Under the pieces are notes generated by a model, which ran no database searches, was not told the origin of the DNA, and was given only the letters and a program-made list of their open reading frames with translations. Positions 17,204-21,708 of a stretch of 21,708 nucleotides of DNA are shown here, one piece after another; position 1 is the stretch's first letter, and each line of letters starts with the position of its first letter. The stretch is from Symbiodinium natans (Eukaryota > Sar > Dinophyceae > Suessiales > Symbiodiniaceae): the NCBI GenBank assembly GCA_905221605.1, contig CAJNDS010001357.1:1-21708 (forward strand), given 5' to 3'. The translations under genes and the position numbers were made by a program.

Positions 17204-17525
17204 CCTCCGGGCAAAATTTGGCCAAATCGAGCCGCGCATTCCTTATCGCGTACAAAGAGCAGCCCGACTTGGCTAAATTTTGCCCGGAGGCTGCCGGGAA
17301 AAATTTGGCCAAATCGAGCCGCGAGAGTTTATATAGTTTCGGGCCTTCAGAAAGGCGCGGCTCGATTTGGCCAAATTTTGCCCGGAGGCTGCCGGGCAAA
17401 ATTTGGCCAAATCGAGCCGCGAGAGTTTATATAGTTTCGGGCCTTCAGAAAGGCGCCGCTCGATTTGGCCAAATTTTGCCGGGCAGTCTGCGGGCAAAAT
17501 TTGGCCAAATCGAGCCGCGAGTCTG
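17204..17525. repeat. Nested-hairpin array 2, 98-bp spacing
   Basis: The same arms as in the 13.7-14.3-kb array recur: GGCAAAATTTGGCCAAATC or close variants at 17210, 17297, 17395 and 17493, and GATTTGGCCAAATTTTGCC or variants at 17266, 17364 and 17462. Spacing between equal arms is 98 bp for the last units. The linker differs (CGAGAGTTTATATAGTTTCG and GGCCTTCAGAAAGGCGC), so arms are conserved while linkers are replaced. Confidence 0.9.
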
Positions 17526-20500
17526 CGGGCTCAGAGCTTGGATTTGGAAGCATTTAAATAATTTAAATAATTCAAATAATTTAAATAATTTAAATAATTT
17601 AAATAATTTAAATAATTTAATTGGGCCGAATTAAATTATTTAAATTATTTAAATCCCCCGGCCTCTTTAAATAATTTAAATAATTTAAATAATTTAAATA
17701 ATTTAAATAATTTAAATAATTTAATTGGGCCGAGTTAAATTATTTAAATTATCTAAATCCCCCGGCCTCTTTAAATAATTTCAATAATTTAATTGGCCTG
17801 AATTAAATTATTTAAATTATTTAAATTATTTAAATTATTTAAATAATTTAAATGGTCGGAAATTCGGCCTCAGGCGACTCCGGCCCGATGCCTGGATTCG
17901 GGAGCATTTAAATAATTTAAATAATTTAAATAATTTAAATAATTTAAATAATTTAAATAATTTAAATAATTTAAATAATTTAAATAATTTAAATAATTTA
18001 AATAATTTAAATAATTTAATTGGGCCGAAATTAAATTATTTAAATTATGTAAATCCCCCGGCCTATTTAAATAATTTAAATAATTTAAATAATTTAATTG
18101 GCCTGAATTAAATTATTTAAATTATTTAAATTATTTAAATTATTTAAATTATTTAAATAGTTTAAATGGTCGGAAACTCGGCCTCAGGCGACTCCGGCCC
18201 GGAGCCTGGATTTGGGAGCATTTAAATAATTTAAATAATTTAAATAATTTAAATAATTTAAATAATTTAATTGGGCCGAATTAAATTATTTAAATTATTT
18301 AAATCCCCCGGCCTCTTTAAATAATTTAAATAAATTAAATAATTTAAATAATTTAATTGGCCTGAATTAAATTATTTAAATTATTTAAATTATGTAAATT
18401 ATTTAAATAATTTAAATGGTCGGAAATTCGGCCTCAGGCGACTCCGGCCCGGAGCCTGGATTTGGGAGCATTTAAATAATTTAAATAATTTAAATAATTT
18501 AAATAATTTAAATAATTTAAAAAATTTAATTGGGCCGAATTAAACTATTTAAATTATTTAAATCCCCCGGCCTATTTAAATAATTTAAATAATTTAAATA
18601 ATTGAAAAAATTTAATTGGCCTGAATTAAATTATTTAAATTATTTAAATTATTTAAATTAATTAAATTATTTAAATAATTTAAATGGTCGGAAATTCGGC
18701 CTCAGGCGACTCCGGCCCGGAGCCTGGATTTGGGAGCATTTAAATAATTTAAATAATTTAAATAATTTAAATAATTTAAATAATTTAAACAATTAAAACA
18801 ATTTAATTGGGCCGAATTAAATTATTTAAATTATTTAAATCCCCCGGCCTCTTTAAATAATTTAAATAGATTAAATAATTTAAATAATTTAATTGGCCTG
18901 AATTAAATTATTTAAATTATTTAAATTATTTAAATTATTTAAATTATTTAAATGGTCGGAAATTCGGCCTCAGGCGACTCCGGCCCGGAGCCTGGATTTG
19001 GGAGCATTTAAATAATTTAAATAATTTAAATAATTTAAATAATTTAATTGGCCTGAATTAAATTATTTAAATTATTTAAATCCCCCTGCCTCCTTAAATA
19101 ATTGAAATAATTTAAATAATTTAATTGGCCGGAATTAAATTATTTAAATTATTTGAATTATTTAAATTATTTAAATTATTTAAATAATTTAAATGGTCGG
19201 AAATTCGGCCTCAGGCGACTCCGGCCCGCAGCCTGGATTTGGGAGCATTAAAATAATTTTAATAATTTAAATAATTTAAATAATTTAAATAATTTAATTG
19301 GGCCGAATTAAACTATTTAAATTATTTAAATCCTCCGGCCTCTTTAAACAATTTAAATAATTTAAATAATTTAAATAATTTAATTGGCCCTGAATTAGAT
19401 TATTTTAAATTATTTTTAAATTATTTAAATATTTAAATAATTTAAATTGGTGGAAATCGGCTCAGGGCGGAACTCCGGCCCGGAGCTGGATCTCATTGGA
19501 AATAGGATTTACTCCTGGCTATTTGGGACGCAAAAGCGAGCATTTAAATAATTTAAATAATTTAAATAATTTAAATAATTTAAATAATTTAAATATTTTA
19601 ATTGGGCCGAATTAAATTATTTAAATTATTTAAATCCCCCGGCCTATTTAAATAATTTAAATAATTTAAATAATTTAAATAATTTAATTGGCCTGAATTA
19701 AATTATTTAAATTATATAATTATTTAAATTATTTAAATGGTCGGAAATTCGGCCTCAGGCGACTCCGGCCCGGAGCCTGGATTTGGGAGCATTTAAATAA
19801 TTTAAATAATTTAAATAATTTAAATAATTTAAATAATTGAAATAATTTAAATAATTTACATAATTTAATTGGGCCGAATTAAATTATTTAAATTATGTAA
19901 ATCCCCCGGCCTATTTAAATAATTTAAATAATTTAAATAATTTAAATAATTTAATTGGCCTGAATTAAATTATTTAAATTATTTAAATCCCCCTGCCTCC
20001 TTAAATAATTGAAATAATTTAAATAATTTAATTGGCCGGAATTAAATTATTTAAATTATTTGAATTATTTAAATTATTTAAATTATTTAAATAATTTAAA
20101 TGGTCGGAAATTCGGCCTCAGGCGACTCCGGCCCGCAGCCTGGATTTGGGAGCATTAAAATAATTTTACTAATTTAAATAATTTAAATAATTTAAATAAT
20201 TTAATTGGGCCGAATTAAACTATTTAAATTATTTAAATCCTCCGGCCTCTTTAAATAATTTAAATAATTTAAATAATTTAAATAATTTAATTGCGCGGAA
20301 TTAAATTATTTAAATTATTTAAATCCCCCGGCCTCCTTAATCAATTTAAACAATTTAAATAATTTAATTCGCCTGAATTAAATTATTTAAATTATTTAAA
20401 TCCCCGGGCCTCTTTCAACTATTTAAATAATTTAAATAATTTAATTGGTCTCAATTAAATCATTTAAATTATTTAAATCACCCGACTTATTTAAATAATT

Positions 20501-20570
20501 AAATGGGTTGTAGTTTTTATTTAAATTATTTAAATAATTTAAATTATTTAAATAATTATCAGTTAAATAG
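17526..20570. repeat. 3-kb AT satellite of 9-bp TTTAAATAA monomers with GC-rich boxes
   Basis: Runs of TTTAAATAA on one side of a box become TTATTTAAA on the other side. Three boxes recur: TTGGGCCGAA or TTGGCCTGAA, AATCCCCCGGCCTC, and a ~55-bp box beginning GGTCGGAAATTCGGCC and ending TGGATTTGGGAGCATT. The long box starts at 17854, 18168, 18418, 18686, 18954, 19195, 19449 (degenerate, with an insertion), 19739 and 20102, so higher-order spacing is about 240-360 bp. AT runs vary in monomer number whereas boxes are almost invariant. No gene is present. Confidence 0.93.
19081..19345. repeat. Segment duplicated 907 bp downstream
   Basis: The segment with diagnostic variants TCCCCCTGCCTCC, TTATTTGAATTA, CCCGCAGCCTGG, AGCATTAAAATAA and AATCCTCCGGCC recurs at 19988-20252 with the same variants at a constant offset of 907 bp. 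It marks a recent block duplication inside the satellite. Confidence 0.85.
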
Positions 20571-20599
20571 AAAAGAAGAGAGGTTAAATAGACCCGAAA

Positions 20600-20700
20600 G
20601 GTTGCTCTTTCATATATATATGCTACCCCCCCCCCAAAGATCTAGGTATTTTCATGATTTAGCGATATCAAGTTGAATACTTGCATGGGCCCGGAGGCGA
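20600..20700. other. Junction between AT satellite and telomere-like repeats
   Basis: A short CATATATATATG palindrome, a C homopolymer near 20626-20635 and about 60 bases of unique sequence. No gene is seen. Confidence 0.6.
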
Positions 20701-20939
20701 TGTGAAGTTGAAGATTTAACCGCCATTTAAACCTGAACCCTTAACCGTAAAACCCTTTTGGGTTAAGGCTTAAAAGGTTTAGGCCTTAAGATTTAGGCAT
20801 TTAAACCTAAGCCCATCGAGTGTAAATCTTAGCGTACAGGGCCTAAACACTTAACCTTTAAGCCCTATAGGCTATAGGGCTAAGGTTTAATGGTTTAGGG
20901 TTTAAGTTCAATAGCAGGCCCATAGAGTTAAAGCCTTAA
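20700..20939. repeat. Degenerate TTTAGGG/CCCTAAA-type repeats
   Basis: Motifs such as AACCCTTTTGGGTTAAGG, TTTAGGCCTTAAG, ATGGTTTAGGGTTTAAG and CCCTATAGGCTATAGGG alternate between strands. It is a diverged partial unit of the following repeat. Confidence 0.75.
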
Positions 20940-21708
20940 GGGGCCTAAACGCTTAACCTTTAGACCCTATAGGCTATAGGGTCAAGGTTGAAGGGTTTTC
21001 GTTTTAAAAGTAAGCCTATAGAGTTCAGACCCTAAGGGGCCTAAACGCTTAACCTTTAAACCCTATAGGCTATAGGGTTAAGGTTTAAAGGTTTAGGATT
21101 CAAGATTTAGGCATTTAAACCCAAGCCCACCTTAAGGGTTTAGGGTTTTAAAACCTCAGGGCTTAAGAAATACCCTAAGCCTGTGGACCCCCCTTAAGGT
21201 TTAAGCTCTATGGGCTTGTGTTTTAATGCCAAAATCTTAAACCCTAAGCCTTTCAACCTTAACCCTATGGCCTATAGGGTTTAAAGGTTAAGCGTTTAGG
21301 ACCCTTAACCTTAAGGGGCCTAAACGCTTAACCTTTAGACCCTATAGGCTATAGGGTCAAGGTTTAAGGGTTTAGGTTTTAAAAGTAAGCCTATAGATCT
21401 CGAGTTCAGACCCTAAGGGGCCTAAACGCTTAACCTTTAAACCCTATAGGCTATAGGGTTAAGGTTTAAAGGTTTAGGATTCAAGATTTAGGCATTTAAA
21501 CCCAAGCCCACCTTAAGGGTTTAAGGTTTTAAACCCTCAGGGCTTAAGAAAGACCCTAAGCCTTTGGACCCCCCTTAAGGTTTAAGCTCTATGGGCTTGT
21601 GTTTTAATGCCAAAATCTTAAACCCTAAGCCTTTCAACCTTAACCCTATGGCCTATAGGGTTTAAAGGTTAAGCGTTTAGGACCCTTAACCTTAAGGGGC
21701 CTAAACGC
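20940..21708. repeat. 375/381-bp telomere-like tandem repeat with internal inverted segments
   Basis: Units start with GGGGCCTAAACGCTTAACC at 20940, 21315 and (start only) 21696. The second unit is 381 bp because of six extra bases near 21394-21400 (ATCTCG). Each unit carries CCCTATAGGCTATAGGG, an 8-bp inverted repeat around one base. A 30-bp segment at 21040-21069 is the exact reverse complement of 21271-21300, and the same pair recurs at 21421-21450 and 21652-21681. TTTAGGG and CCCTAAA words occur on both strands throughout, which is unlike a true telomere and more like a subtelomeric satellite derived from telomere repeats. Confidence 0.9.

Noticed and set aside
13730-17525. CRISPR array
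   Set aside because: Units contain no unique spacers of constant length between identical short repeats, and the context is eukaryotic satellite DNA.
17035-17634. 199-codon plus-strand frame rich in LNNLNN
   Set aside because: It runs through the TTTAAATAA satellite and the hairpin array; the Leu-Asn-Asn repeat is the 9-bp monomer in one frame.

Overview
The window looks like nuclear DNA of a protist with an alveolate, most likely dinoflagellate, character. The evidence is one intron-rich gene of the giant DUF6606/DUF3638/DUF3645 family, introns whose best-fitting donors include GC and GA as well as GT with acceptors of the AG(G) type, degenerate TTTAGGG/CCCTAAA telomere-type motifs, and about 14.5 kb of very diverse satellite DNA. 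No organellar or bacterial gene is visible. The assignment to dinoflagellates is an inference; the gene family also occurs in fungi and oomycetes.

Bases 1-6000 (+ strand) hold the only protein-coding gene I can support. Eight exon blocks in several reading frames follow, in the right order, the conserved blocks I recall for the family: CxxC block, 'LRAG..LQ' and 'WQAGP' blocks, 'LVNGRPVGRLP' block, 'VEDYSHW' block, 'SREF.GE' and 'IGTL.GL' blocks, 'LYLAKLHALTS' and 'RTGTE' blocks, 'WLLLE' block, and finally 'QLNMGEGK'. I propose phase-compatible junctions for all seven introns. The reading then runs about 1,530 codons without a stop, so the gene looks intact but partial: its 5' end lies before the window, and its coding sequence disappears right at the GEGK nucleotide-binding-like motif.

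Bases 6000-6660 are unique non-coding DNA. A CA/TA microsatellite follows (6682-6825), then a 6.3-kb purine/pyrimidine-asymmetric macrosatellite organised as ~0.65 + ~0.77 kb dimers (about 7085-13395). Next comes a hairpin satellite of 87-bp units (13730-14258), a 54-55-bp hairpin satellite (14548-14890), a cluster of TCATAATTATGA palindromes (15182-15400), a G-quadruplex-like tract and a C-rich 9-bp minisatellite (15569-15960), a large inverted repeat (16003-16174), a 138-bp A-rich tandem (16377-17005), and a second hairpin array of 98-bp spacing (17204-17525). A 3-kb array of 9-bp TTTAAATAA monomers, cut by GC-rich boxes at which monomer polarity flips, follows (17530-20570). The window ends in a 375/381-bp repeat built from degenerate telomere-like motifs with inverted internal segments (about 20700-21708).

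The satellites may be one huge intron of the DUF3638 gene, an intergenic block, or a rearrangement that cut the gene; the window alone does not decide. The many short open frames in the satellites look like consequences of repeat length and strand composition rather than genes.
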